Program-made: the position numbers and the translations under genes | Source: Dichetophora obliterata | Taxonomy: Eukaryota; Arthropoda; Insecta; Diptera; Sciomyzidae | Assembly: GCA_963920525.1 (NCBI GenBank) | Contig: OY986438.1 | Location: forward strand, 81,579,177 to 81,643,176 | Length of the DNA: 64,000 nucleotides | Reading direction: 5' to 3' | Notes under the pieces: generated by a model | The model's database searches: none | Seen by the model: the letters and a program-made list of their open reading frames with translations, nothing else | What the model was told of the DNA's origin: nothing | In this document: piece by piece, positions 25,556 to 36,692 of the stretch | How positions within the stretch are numbered: the first letter of the stretch is position 1 | How the letters are laid out: every line of letters starts with the position of its first letter

Positions 25556-26149
25556 TTATAAATGTTTTTTTTTCCTCTTATAAGCAATCGCAGCTTGCAG
25601 GATTTTGCGGGTGTCAACATTCAGGCTTTCATGAATGAAAACATTGTTGTCACAATCAAACCCAGCATTTCGCAAATTCACAGCAGACTTCATACGCCTT
25701 CGATATGACCCAAATGCTTTGAGTACACGGTTTCGATCATATGGTGAGAAATATTTTATTATAATTAGAGAATTCGTGTTATTAGGGTTTGACTTGACAC
25801 GAAAGATGTCTTTTATTTGCGGGGGTTGAAATTCAATAAAGTGACAAATTCGGTTGAAACTAGCTTTTAGATTTTCCTCACTAGATAATGGAAGTCCAAA
25901 CAACACAGCATCTGAAGAAAAATCTGCATTTATTTGAGTTGAGTTGTTGTTTATTTGATTGTATACAGGTGTTAGTTTCTCAAGTTGATTACATCGAGCA
26001 GATAAATCAATAATCTGATTTTCCAGCGAGAGAATTTTACTTTCAACCTCACTAAAATCAGTTTTTAAAACGCTCACCTCAGCTTCAATTTTGATAAGAA
26101 GTTTGGTCTCAATGCTCGAAATTGTATTATCTGTTGTATAACTTCTTAC
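25556..26149 (-). pseudogene. LINE ORF1, 5'-truncated
   Basis: The open frame runs from just inside the LINE 5' junction to a stop at 25556, with no ATG before the conserved part. An N-terminal coiled coil (SEVESKILSLENQIIDLSARC) is followed by an RRM-like region (AVLFGLPLSSEENLKASFNRI) and basic patches (YRRRMKSAVNLR, YKRKKKHL). This is the plan of LINE ORF1 RNA-binding chaperones. The N-terminus was lost with the 5' truncation. Confidence 0.65.
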
Positions 26150-26157
26150 TCACTCTG

Positions 26158-26184
26158 GCGTATTTGAGCTTGATCCTGTGCCAT
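26158..26184 (-). pseudogene. First nine codons of element A gag
   Basis: ATG at 26184, then eight codons up to the LINE junction. The frame is in phase with the gag body resuming at 22169. The upstream frame is open for about 30 codons without an ATG, so this is the first start available. Confidence 0.6.
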
Positions 26185-26476
26185 TCTTCTTCTGTCGTAT
26201 TCGGCTTGCCTTTTTGACTTAATTTTGCTGCTTTTGCCTTTCTTAAGTAGGTGATGGTTTTAAAGTAAAATTCACTGCTACTTGTTTTTCAGTTATAGTG
26301 GTAATTTACGACTGGAGTTGTTCGTATTCACTGCACTATTATTATTATTTTTTTTTTTATTTTATACCCTGGAGGGTGCGGTCAACTTCTGAGTTGGCTA
26401 CGGATTCGCAGGATTATATTTGGGTGTTATATCGTTTTCGTTAGTCCGAATCACGATCCTTTTCTTAATTAAGAAA

Positions 26477-26491
26477 GGATAACACTGCGCC
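26477..26491 (-). other. Primer-binding site of element A (tRNA-Ser type)
   Basis: Directly after the 5' LTR, sharing its last T, the sense strand reads TGGCGCAGTGTTATCC. The start TGGCGCAGT is the tRNA-Ser primer site of the 17.6/297 branch of gypsy-group elements. Confidence 0.75.
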
Positions 26492-26874
26492 AATTAAGTT
26501 TTTACTCGCGGCAAACAGGATTTAAAAAAAGCCAAAGGCAAACTTATATTTTTTTGTACAGCGAACTGTCGCTGTTATTGAACAGAATCAAACTGTCTTT
26601 TATTTATTGATTTTAATATAAAGAAACTTAAATCTAGGTTTACAAATTTGCTTAATAAACTATTTTTATTATTGAAGTCAACCAGTCTGCTTCGTTGTGG
26701 ATTTCTTGGAATTTAAGTGCATTTGTAATTTTCATTTATTTTGTGTGCTACATTTTATCGAATTAGCAGGAAGTTGATTTTGAATTACACTTTATCGTTC
26801 TGGATTGTTTTTATAAAATCATCAAATTTATCGAGTGCATTGTCCGATGCTTTTGTGTATGTATATATGTAACT
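26492..26874 (-). repeat. 5' LTR of element A
   Basis: 383 bp, the partner of 15990-16377. The target duplication TGCG follows at 26875-26878. Confidence 0.9.
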
Positions 26875-26878
26875 TGCG

Positions 26879-29534
26879 TGCCACCACAATTAACGGTATT
26901 GAAAATCGTCGTTAGCGCGTTTGGGAATTCAACTGCAGGTAAACATATTTTGATAGATGACAAAAAAATAATTTTTGCGGAAAAACAAGTCCACAATGTT
27001 CATGTTTTATGCTTTAGAAAATCATACCACAGATAACTTATCATATAGATATTCAGCTTGGCACCAAAATCCGGCAGCAATTTCTTGAAGCTTGAAAAAG
27101 AGCTTTATTTTCAAAGCTCGATTGAACACATACACAAGCATTTTCTAAAATGCGTGAAGTAGCACAGTTCTATTTAAAGAATTTTTGTTATGATAACTAG
27201 CTGCTCACTGCTGGTTGTTATACAACAAATCAAAACCGGTTTTGTACTTATCTGAAGTAGATTTGATGTTGGGGCACTTCTTTGCAAGCATTTTAATATA
27301 TGTTCTAGGAGAGAATAGAAAATCTCTTTGGGTTGTTGTACAACAAATCAAAGGTGTCTTTGTACTTGTTTGAAGTTCTTTTGATCTTGTGGCGCTTTAT
27401 TTCAAGAATTTATTTGGTTTTAGTAGAGAAACAAAACTATTTTGTAATCAATTGTTGCGCCAAATTTACTAAGCTACAGAGCACTAAGGGGTATTTGATT
27501 CGAAAAGCTGGGCAAAAGCCCAATTCTTAAAAAGTAATCTTTTATTAAATTGGTCAGAAATAATAGTAATGAAAAATTTCTTCCATTTGCTTTCGGATTT
27601 AAGATAACGCTGTTTTTCGTGCATTTTGTTAAAAAATTTTTAAACTATTTTCACTAAAATTTAAAGAAACGTCATTATTTCTAATTCAGTCCTCACTCTT
27701 AAGATGTCGTTTTGAGTGCTTGCATTGATTCCTAGTCAGAATGCTTAAACGTATACATATTGAAACTAAAGTATTAATTATAAAATAAACACCTACTGAA
27801 AAAATATTGCAAGACACTAAAAAAATAACAAATTTTTAAAACAGACCATTTTTAGATGTTATTTCAAACCATACCATACTCCAAATATTTTGGGAATCAT
27901 CATAAAATAAACCAAACCGACCCAAATAGTTGTTTTTTTTAAGTACTTCAAAATGTATACTATTTTTGTTCTTGTTAATATATATAAGTGGTTTTGTTGG
28001 GTTTCCGCTAATTTTCGCGCATTTATTGTGTCTTTTGAAAGAGAGAGATTATATTACTTCCCAAATATGAAAAAATAAATCACCAAAAACTACAATTTTT
28101 TTTAATAATTTTTAAGTATGTCATCCTTACATGAAAATATATGGCTACCTCTAATAAGAGTGTAAATTTTCCCGAATTAAGGCTCTTTAGGGAAAATAAT
28201 TGTTAAGCGAAAATATATTTACGAGCTTACGAAAAAAATCTGCAAAGAAGAATTGGATAAAAATGGATTTTGTTGAATTATCTTCGACTTGATAAAATAA
28301 TACCACCACAGACGTATTTTAGTATATTCCAAGTTTTAAATATTGTATTATTTTGATACTGTATATTATGTGCAAAATTTGCAGTCATTAATCTAGTTTT
28401 TTGTGATTTTAAAAAGATTTTACCGTTTTGGTAAACCCACTTTGGATGGGAGGTAGGCGTGGTTTTTATCCGATTTAGCTCATTTTCGAATTTGATCTCT
28501 ATTTAAAAAAAACCTTATGTATTGAATGTTGTTACGATAACTCTAAAATTACGACTGTTATCCTGAGTGTAGACGGACATACAGACTATCCAAAGGGCTT
28601 GTGATTTCTTTGTTGAAGAAAAAAAAAACTTAAATATAACATTTAAGTAGAAAATGGGACCTCATAACAAATGAGAAGGTTTGATTTCCTTGTGAATAGC
28701 ATTTATTGGTGTCGTATTTAGACCCTTGAATGCAAAGTAACTCCATAAGAATAAGCAATTAGAAAATGTGTACTGAATTAACAAACAACCAATGTGAATT
28801 AAATTTTCTTGAGACCAAAAATTATAGCAACATGAAAATACACCGAATTGTGGTGGCTTTAAGGTCCATAAAGATAATTTCTTAATTGCAAACGTACAAC
28901 GTTAATTTAATGTTGTTGAAATATGAAAATATAAAAATCAAATATTTTTTTCAGAATAAAATCAGATCTATAAAATATAAGTTGAATTGCTATAAAATAA
29001 AAAAAAAAGTGTTTTATTAATTTGTATAATATACATTATTATTTCAGATCAGGTATTCAATTCAGGGAAAATTGAGTCCTTTTTGAAAGAAACCTAGCAG
29101 ATAATTTTTTAAAGGAATTTTTAAAATACATACTTTCAAATCAGCGAATGTCAAAATTCTTTAAAGGTGTATCTATTCCTGGTTGGCAAAAAGATATCTT
29201 GATATCTTGGATATCTGAGAATATCGTCCTAAAAGGGTTTTTTGAAATTCGAAATACTTTAGGAGATATGGCCTTTTTTGTCCAGCAATGTTTTCGCCAA
29301 AATGCGATTTGCTTAATTTGACTACTTTTTGAATGCAACGGTTTGAAGCAACCACCGAATTTCGTTCAACGCGTTCTTTAGTATGTAATAACTTGTTTGT
29401 ATACGCATTTTAAAAATAAATGAATACACATTTTAGAGCTTAGGTATTCGAATATTGGCAGCATTTAGTTCACTTTGAATTGCATACAGTTTTCAAAAGT
29501 ACAGTTTTGATAAAAATTGTTGTTTGTTCTAAAT
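26879..29534. other. No gene; one diverged tandem duplication
   Basis: AT-rich. Two units of about 118 bp at 27213-27430 share GGTTGTTGTACAACAAATCA, TTTTGTACTT and GGGGCACTTCTTTGCAAG or variants. Otherwise nothing recognisable. Confidence 0.5.
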
Positions 29535-29929
29535 ATGGATAGTAATAGAAAGAAAAGTAATAGAAATAAAAATAAAAGAAACACCGGTAGCAATCGAAAA
29601 ACTCGTCCCTTGAAACGCCAGGTTCGTGGTAACCAACACGAAAGAGGTGAGGACGCCGAATTCATAAGTACATCGACAAAAAAATTTAAAAATAATGAAA
29701 ACAAAAAGTTTTTTGCCAATACTTTAAATAATAAACTTAATGGGCATCCCAATTAGCAACGTCACATATGATTTCACCATGTCTTGGAACGAAGAACGTT
29801 TGAAAAGGTCCGAAGCCAGAGCCCTGGCCTCATCAAAAGAAGGTAGAACTGCCCGAAGAGCCGCTGAGTCCTCATCTTTAAAAAATAGGAAGGAGTTATT
29901 TATGGGGCTGGCATTGCAGATTGATATAT
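29535..29929 (+). pseudogene. Probable Mutator-like transposase remnant (N- and C-terminal pieces fused)
   Basis: Two overlapping plus-strand frames, 29535-29756 and 29740-29929, separated by a frameshift near 29740. The first is basic (MDSNRKKSNRNKNKRN) and contains EFISTSTKKFK, like N-termini of arthropod Mutator-type transposase proteins. The second has KRSEARALASSKEGRTARRAAE and ELFMGLAL, resembling the C-terminal KEARxARR and EGxLYGAGI region of the same proteins. If so, the whole catalytic middle is missing. A GTAAGT donor starts at 29930. The similarity is from memory of family patterns and is weak; an unrelated basic protein exon is possible. Confidence 0.35.
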
Positions 29930-31386
29930 GTAAGTATTTCACAAAAAAAAAATGTTTTATTGGCTAAAATTTTCTTTGAGTTTTTTCAAAATCACATTTT
30001 TGAACTTCGAAGTCACTTTTCTCCGGTTCTACTGAACTGATTTTGATGAAACCAAGTTTAATCGATGCAGAATTTTTAAAACTGCATGCTTAAATTTATC
30101 GTTTCAATTTTTTTTTGATGCAAAAATATAATTTCAAACTTAAACGCGTTTATCTCAAAACCACGCTTTTCGAGCTTTCGGCCCAGATTGCCATTCACCA
30201 TTCTAGTCCCAATCTAAACATGTAACAAGATTTAGCAGAAGTCTTTTTTGCTGGTGTTACAACTACTGTTTCTGTACTTCGAGCTTATACATATTAGGAG
30301 AAGCAACATCTGGGCTGTTGTCAATCCCAATTTTTTGCAGATTTATTTAAAAATTCAGCATTTTTTTATTCTAATCCTTTCTGGTCACACCTTCACAATA
30401 TAACTTAAAGATTACAAGGGGTTTTTGGTAGTATAATTTAGTGTCATACTCAGTTTTTCCAAATCAGATTAAAATACCAAGATATTCAGATTTTTGATAT
30501 TTGACTTTCATTTAAAAAATTTTTAAAGTTCTTAACAATTACTTTTTATTGTCTTTTCAAAAATACCTCCAACGAAAAATCGAATCAGCCTCTTTTTCTT
30601 CCATTTTTACCAAATTTTAATGTTGAACGTAAAAAATGAAATGGGAGAAATACTGAGAAATTCACACTTAAAATCTCATCGCCTCTGTGGTGCAATTCGC
30701 TTGTGCGCGCTTGCACGGCGAATCACAAAGATTTCTGATGAAGCCTTTAGTAGGGTCAAAATTGCAATAAAATCAGCTAGTGATTTTTTTCCTTTTCATA
30801 CTGAAAAAACGTCGTTGTTGTTGTTGTTGTTGTTGTTATTTCTTTGGAAAGATTCGTTAGAACAATTAATTGTTCTAACTTTGACCTAAAGCTCAATAAA
30901 CGATTATAAACTATCAAACAACTGGAATTTGTATTTAAAATCAAATATGATTTAAACTATCAAACATTTAGAATTTGTATTTAAATCATATAAAATCAAC
31001 ACCTTAACAAAATTTTTAAATTAAAATTTTAAATTAAAAACCCAGCTGTTAAGAGGATTCCGACTATTTAGTTGCAATTGACTGGAAAGCGGTTTTTGGT
31101 AGCAATCAAGATGATTAACCACAACAAAAATCTCAGCAAAACCTTAATGAAATCGAATCTCAACAAAACATACTAATAGAAGGTTATGAAAATAAGGATG
31201 ATGATCTTGAGTTACATAATTCTTTAAATATGCAAGACGTACCATTATACAATAATTAGCAACATACTTTGCAGGATATGTCCACAAAGTTTGGAAAAAA
31301 GTCTAAAAGCCATTAAAAAAATTATGTCTCTGCTAGGATTTGAACTCACTACTTAAGAAGTCAAAAAACAAGAATAAGAACTAAAG
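29930..31386. other. No gene seen
   Basis: AT-rich with a (GTT)n microsatellite at about 30813-30838. A small GC-richer patch (about 30680-30735) contains CTCTGTGGTGCAATTCGC, vaguely like an A box but without a convincing tRNA fold. The last eight bases before 31387 (AACTAAAG) are the target duplication of hAT element H. Confidence 0.45.
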
Positions 31387-31631
31387 CAGTGTCGGGCACA
31401 GTGTTGCCATGAAAAAAAAATTTACAGCGTAACTTTTGCACTCTGCTCGTCGGATTTCTCGTCGGATTTGTGAAACTCTGAAAACAAGAACTAAGAAATT
31501 TTCAGTCGCATTTAACAACAAAGAAGACAAATAAAATATTGCATTTTATTAGACGTATGACGTATATTTAAGGTTTATTTATTTAAATAAATCACATTTT
31601 TTTCAAAAGTCAATTCAATAATGATTATATA

Positions 31632-31931
31632 AGTTAAATTATTTTATGTTAATAATTTTAAAAAAAATATTTTTTACGAGCAAACGCTCTTTATTCGTTT
31701 AATGCTTGACTAAAACTAAACTTAACATTTTTTATATCTTATCAACTAAGGCTTAGCGTTGCAGCGAACAGGCGGCAGCGCAGCTAGCTTTGCACGTACT
31801 CCACTTGTAGCTTAACTGCAGGAAATTCAGCAGACATAGCGTCAGCAGTTTTACCTGTGGGAACGGTCTTGTGAAATAATTATGATGAAATATGTGATTA
31901 AGCCGAAATTTCAATGTGCAGGGTGTTAACT
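31632..31931 (-). repeat. 3' LTR of element B
   Basis: 300 bp with AGTTAA/TTAACT inverted ends, next to the purine tract. It pairs with 38984-39283 without indels. Confidence 0.92.
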
Positions 31932-32040
31932 CCTCCCTCCTTAGAATCGATTGTCCCCAATCGATCAAAAATATGGGATATTATTAAGTTTGATGTTTGA
32001 AAAGTTTTCTATTGTCCTTGGTGCTATTGGAATTTCCTTT

Positions 32041-33463
32041 TCAGAAACAATGATAGTGGCTTCCTTTTTTGCATAATAGTTTTTGTATCAACATCAAAAG
32101 AAATATAGCGATTACGGCTGCAATTGCAATAAATTGACTGGTTATTGCTCCTATCTTCAAGGACTGTATCGCCTTAGTATTGTTGATGTGAACCTCATTC
32201 AGGGCTTCTAGTGATAGCAGATGAATTCGTTTTTCCTCTGAGGGAGTTGGCTGTATTGATGCTGGTATGGTTTTTAGGGATGAAGCTTCGATGTTACTGA
32301 ATACTTCTTTTCCAATCTCAATAGTTGTATTATGAAATTTAACTAGGTATGTTCCGGATAGTGCATGGGTGATATTGTCGACGAGTACTGTTCCATTAAA
32401 TTCGTTAAGTAGGATAACACCAGGTTGAATCTCTTCTATAGATTTTATGTGTTGACTGTTGCTGATAACGCATGACGAATTTAAACTATTTATTAACTTA
32501 GGGATACATGTGCTGTTGCTTATATTTACTAATTGGTTTCTATGACATACACTTACAAAATTAAATCTATTACATTTTGTTTTTATTCCATATATTTCGT
32601 TATCTTTAATTAAAATTTCATCGTATACGATGTTTACAATATTCTGTGCTTTTTAACTGGTCTTAAATAACATTTTTATAAGTTTCAACTTTAGTTAAAG
32701 GTATTTTTATTATGTAAAGAATTGCAGTATTATTGTTTAAAACATTTACATTAGAAAATTCAAGTGCTTCTTCTGCCGTTGCAAATGGCATTTCTTCTTG
32801 CCTTAGCTTTTCTAATGCTAGGCTGATTTCATATTTATTTAATAAGACAGAATTTATTATTCCATTTCTTGCCCATTGTATGGCATATTTAATATTTATT
32901 ATTTCTTCCTTAATAAGTCTTAATCTATTTTGTAAATTAATAGCAAATTCATTATTCAAACCATTATCTTTTCTTATATAATTTGAGATTTCATTAGTTA
33001 TTTTCGTTAGATTGTTTATTTGCATATTGAATGCTTCGTTTATTACTACTTGTTTGTTATTATTGTTAATAAGACTACTTATATTATTCGTTATTGACTC
33101 TAGGTCATCGTGATCTGGGCTTCCGGAAATATACTTCCAGGTGGTCCCAATAAAATTTAATGATCTCTTTGAACGAGTGTTAAGTTTTAGGGAGTTAAGG
33201 ATATCTATGGTACGGGTTAACTCATGCCTTAAAAGTGGATAAAAAGTATTTGATTTGTCTATGTTTCGTTCTATATACAATAGTTGTTTGTCTTTTGTAA
33301 AAAGTCGTCGTACAATTCGATGTTTATTATGTGGATGAATTTAAAAGTACCATCCTGAATCTTAGCTAATCCATTGTCCATTGAAATCATATGAGCAAGT
33401 GTGTAGTCCAATATTTGTACATTGGCCGTAACGGTAGTAAACAAAAATCTGTAAAGAAAAATT
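32041..33463 (-). pseudogene. env of element B, two frameshifts
   Basis: An envelope glycoprotein frame in three pieces. Piece 1 (about 33463-33290) follows a TTTACAG acceptor-like site and has the DYTLAHM and DNGLAKIQDGTFKFIH pattern of errantivirus Env N-termini. Piece 2 (33280-32663) has a cleavage-like TRSKRSLNFIGTTWKYI and helical repeats. Piece 3 (about 32650-32041) has several Cys and N-glycosylation sequons, then a membrane segment (FIAIAAVIAIFLLMLI) and a short basic tail ending HYHCF. Frame changes lie near 33285 and 32655, with a TAA ending piece 2 at 32663. Piece 3 is an open stretch of about 200 codons with no early start codon, so it is easily missed. Confidence 0.8.
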
Positions 33464-33472
33464 AGTAAGATA

Positions 33473-36400
33473 TTAGTTGCGTATACGGTCTTTGTGTACA
33501 GTTCGTCCCGATTCTGTTATGACTACCTTGGATTTATTTTCTTTAACCTTTTCTTCTTTATACCGAGGGGTAAGCTTCGAGCCTATTCGTTTATTGTTTC
33601 TTACATAAATAGTGTCACCTACAGAGTAATTTTTGGAAGGATGTCTTCGTTTGTTGTGATGTTCCATGTCTTTTGTCTGTTTTCCCTGTAACTTTTCTGC
33701 ATTTTTCTGCCAAATTAGGTTTCGCTGATCTTCTGTCATTATTTGTCTACCTAGGAATAAATCTATTGGTTTTTTCGATGTTGTCGAATGTACTGATGAG
33801 TTATACTCGTAAACAGATATGGTTAATAATTCTTGAAATGTGCGGTGTGTTCCTTCGCCTTTTAAACATCTCATTATTTCTGTTAATGTACTGTGAAAAC
33901 GTTCAACTTGTCCATTTACCGTACTTGTGTAAGGGCGTGTTGTGAATATTTTTATACCCAACTGGTTTTTCATCATGTGAGTTAAAGATATTGAACTAAA
34001 TGATTTTTCATTATCTATTACAACAAGTTCTGGTTTTCCGAAAGTTAACAAAATTTCTCTTAACGGTTCCTTAATGTCTTCTATGGCTTTTGATTTCAGT
34101 AATTTTGCTTGCGCATATTTTGAAAATTTATCTATAGCGGTTAAAACAGTATTTCTTTCTGTAGAGTAGATATCTATGTGTAATATTTGTCCTGGAAATT
34201 TTGGGATCGGGGTAGCATGAATTTCTTGTTTATTTGGGTGTCTTTCGTATTTATGTTTTTTGCAAATACTACAGGTTTTTATTATTCTGTCTATTTTCAT
34301 GCTCATGCTAGGAAAATATATTTTCTGTAACAACTGAATTTTGTTTTCCTTTCCATTCCGATGGGCTCTTTTGTGTTCATTTAGAATGGCTTCTTCTTGT
34401 TCCGTTTCATTTGTCACGTCTCTTACTTGTGTCTGAGTGTATCGTGTCCTGTATGAACCAAAATGCAGGGGATAAATTTCTTGGATCATGCCCATAATAG
34501 GTTCTGCAGAGAATATACCATTTATGACGCTGGGGTTAAGATATTGTTTCAAAATTGATGTTAGATTTTCTTGAGTATAGGATTGTTTTACGATAGTGTG
34601 TCTATGATAAGTAGGGAAAGGAATAGAAAATTCATACTTGTCTTCATTTCCTACTTGGAGTATAAGTTGGTTCTTAAATACGTTTATTGGGGCTTCAACA
34701 GTGGGGATAAGGTTATGAGCGGAGCTTTCGTCACTGTGAACTGTTACTGATGTTGTGTTTATCTGTGAAGTTTGGGGTGGTCTTGATAAGGCATCTGCAA
34801 CTATATTACTTTTACCGGGTGTGTACTTTAAAACATAATTGTATTCCTCGAGAATCGCTTTCCAGCGCTTCATTTTACTATTGTTGTTTTTGTTGCTTAA
34901 TGCGTACGTGAGTGGTTGATGGTCAGTGAATATGTTAACTGTTGCCGATCCATAGAGATAGCTTCTGAATGTGTTTAGTGCCCATATAATTGCTAACATT
35001 TCCTTCTCATTAGCCGCGTAATGTTCTTCCGCTTTGCTTAATGTTCGAGAAATGAATGATATTGGTCTATCGCCTTGGGCTAGTACTCCACCTAAAGCAC
35101 AATTTGACGCGTCTGTAGTTAATTCAAATGGTTTGTTGTAGTCAGGGAAAGCAAGCATAAGGTCGCTCGATATAAGTGAGTTTTTAATTTTTTCTATTGC
35201 ATCAATGGCTTCAGAGTTTAATTTAATTAATTTCTATGCTGATTGAGTTTTGGACACTCGTCCATCCTCTCCTCGTAATAGGGTGGTCAACGGTTTTGCC
35301 AGTTTTGCGTAGTCTTTAACAAAACGTCTATAATAGCCGGACATTTCTAGGAATGAGCGGAGATCTTTTAGAGTCCTGGGAAGTGGGAAATTCTTTATAG
35401 CTATTGTTTTACCAGGGTTGGTCTTAATTCCTTCAGGGGATATAAGGAATCCAAGAAACTCGACTTGTTTTTCTAGCAGGTGGCATTTATCTAATTGGAT
35501 TTTCATATTGGCTTTTGTAAGTGTTTCAAAAATAATTTGGATATGTTTTAAATGGTTCGCTTCACTATCGCTAAAAACTATTATATCGTCAATATAGACG
35601 TAGCAGAATTTACCTATGTATTCACGAAGAATATCGTCCAACGCTCTTTGGAAAATCGAAGGAGCGTTTCTTAGCCCGAAGGGTAATCTCGTGAATTCAA
35701 ATTTTCCATTGTTAATGGAAAATGCTGTTTTTTCCATATCGGATGGCTTCAGAGGGATTTGGTGGAAACCGCTTTTAAGGTCTAAAACTGAAAATAGTTT
35801 GCTATTTCCAAGGTGTGCGATCACTCCATTTATTTCGGGAATGGGGTAACGGTCTGCTATGGTTACAGTATTTAGTTTCCTGTAGTCTATGACCATACGG
35901 TGCTGCTTATTTCCGGATGAATCGGGCTTCTTAGGTACAATCCACACGGGGGAATTGTACGGGGATCGAGACGGTCTTATTATACCGTTGTCAAGAAGTT
36001 TTTGAATTTCGTTTTCTACCTCGCCTTTAAGGGCCATAGGAAATGGATAAGATTTTGTATAAACTGGAGTGTCACTATTGGTACGTATCTCACCTACAAC
36101 TCGGGTCGTGTAAGTTAACCTTTCATCTGGTTCGGAAAAAAGATGTTTATATTTTGAAATAATTTTTAGTACGGAGTTCTTTTGGGCAGTGGTCATGTGG
36201 TCTGTTCTTATGTGGTTCACTGATGGTGATATCATTTGTTTTATTTTGACTTTCGTCTTGTTGAGAATGGTCATGCAATTGTCTCTCGTATGTATGACTG
36301 CAGAGAGCTGTTTCAGGCTGTCATTATAGAGTATTCCGTGGAAGGATTTGAGGGTAGGTAATAGGAAAAATTTTAAATTTATGGTTTTTTCTCCGAAGAG

Positions 36401-36620
36401 GTTAATGAAAGTATGTTGGCTTACTCTTACGTCGCCGCCTATTGATTTAGCGTAAAAAACTTGGTCGTTGGGTAAAGGTTTGTTAACTAGGCATGGTTGG
36501 ATGTAGTTTTTACTCGATCCTGTATCTATTAAAAATTTTAGAATCTCTCCACTACTGGTTCGGCATTCGAAAAAAGGTAATGAAGAGTCAGTTATCCTAA
36601 AAAATGTATATCGCTATATT
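33473..36620 (-). pseudogene. pol of element B, one stop codon
   Basis: A single frame except for an in-frame TAG at 35234-35236 between RT and RNase H. In order: protease with IDTGSSKNYI (near 36520); RT with RMVIDYRKLNTVT, SVLDLKSGFHQI and the catalytic CYVYIDDIIVFSD; connection FLGFLISPEGIKTNPGK; RNase H starting TTDASNCALGGVLAQ, then FTDHQPLTYALS; an H-H-C-C integrase finger (HKRAHRNGK, CSICKKH); and the integrase core with Asp in LHIDIYS, Asp in LVVIDNEKSF and Glu in NGQVERFHST. The C-terminus has VGDTIYVRNNKR, a typical integrase tail. Pol lies one frame away from gag, as expected for frameshift expression. Apart from the TAG it is intact and complete. Confidence 0.9.
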
Positions 36621-36692
36621 CTTGTGGCTCGGTTTCTTTAGTGATAAACTCTTCGTATTGTTCAACATAGTCTTCAAGTGTTTGTCCATATC

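Larger units (their letters stand above)
22171..26157 (-). mobile_element. Non-LTR retrotransposon (LINE) inserted in element A gag
   Basis: Minus-strand LINE with a partial ORF1, an ORF2 encoding an AP-type endonuclease and reverse transcriptase, and a (TAA)n tail. It splits gag between codon 9 and the rest. The only duplicated target sequence I can see is GCGT (22167-22170 and 26158-26161). ORF1 has no start codon, so the copy is 5'-truncated, as is common for target-primed insertions. No RNase H domain follows the RT, and the C-terminal pattern (FFINAIRLWNALP) recalls the CR1/L2/Jockey side of LINEs; the clade is uncertain. Confidence 0.85.
15990..26874 (-). mobile_element. Errantivirus-like LTR element A (17.6/297 type)
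   Basis: A gypsy-group LTR retroelement with gag, pol and env on the minus strand. The LTRs are 15990-16377 and 26492-26874. The target duplication is TGCG at 15986-15989 and 26875-26878. The primer-binding site and purine tract sit in the expected places. Its total length of 10.9 kb includes a 4-kb LINE inside gag. The LTRs differ by three substitutions and two short indels over about 385 bp, which points to a recent insertion, yet gag, pol and env all carry frameshifts or stops. Confidence 0.9.
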
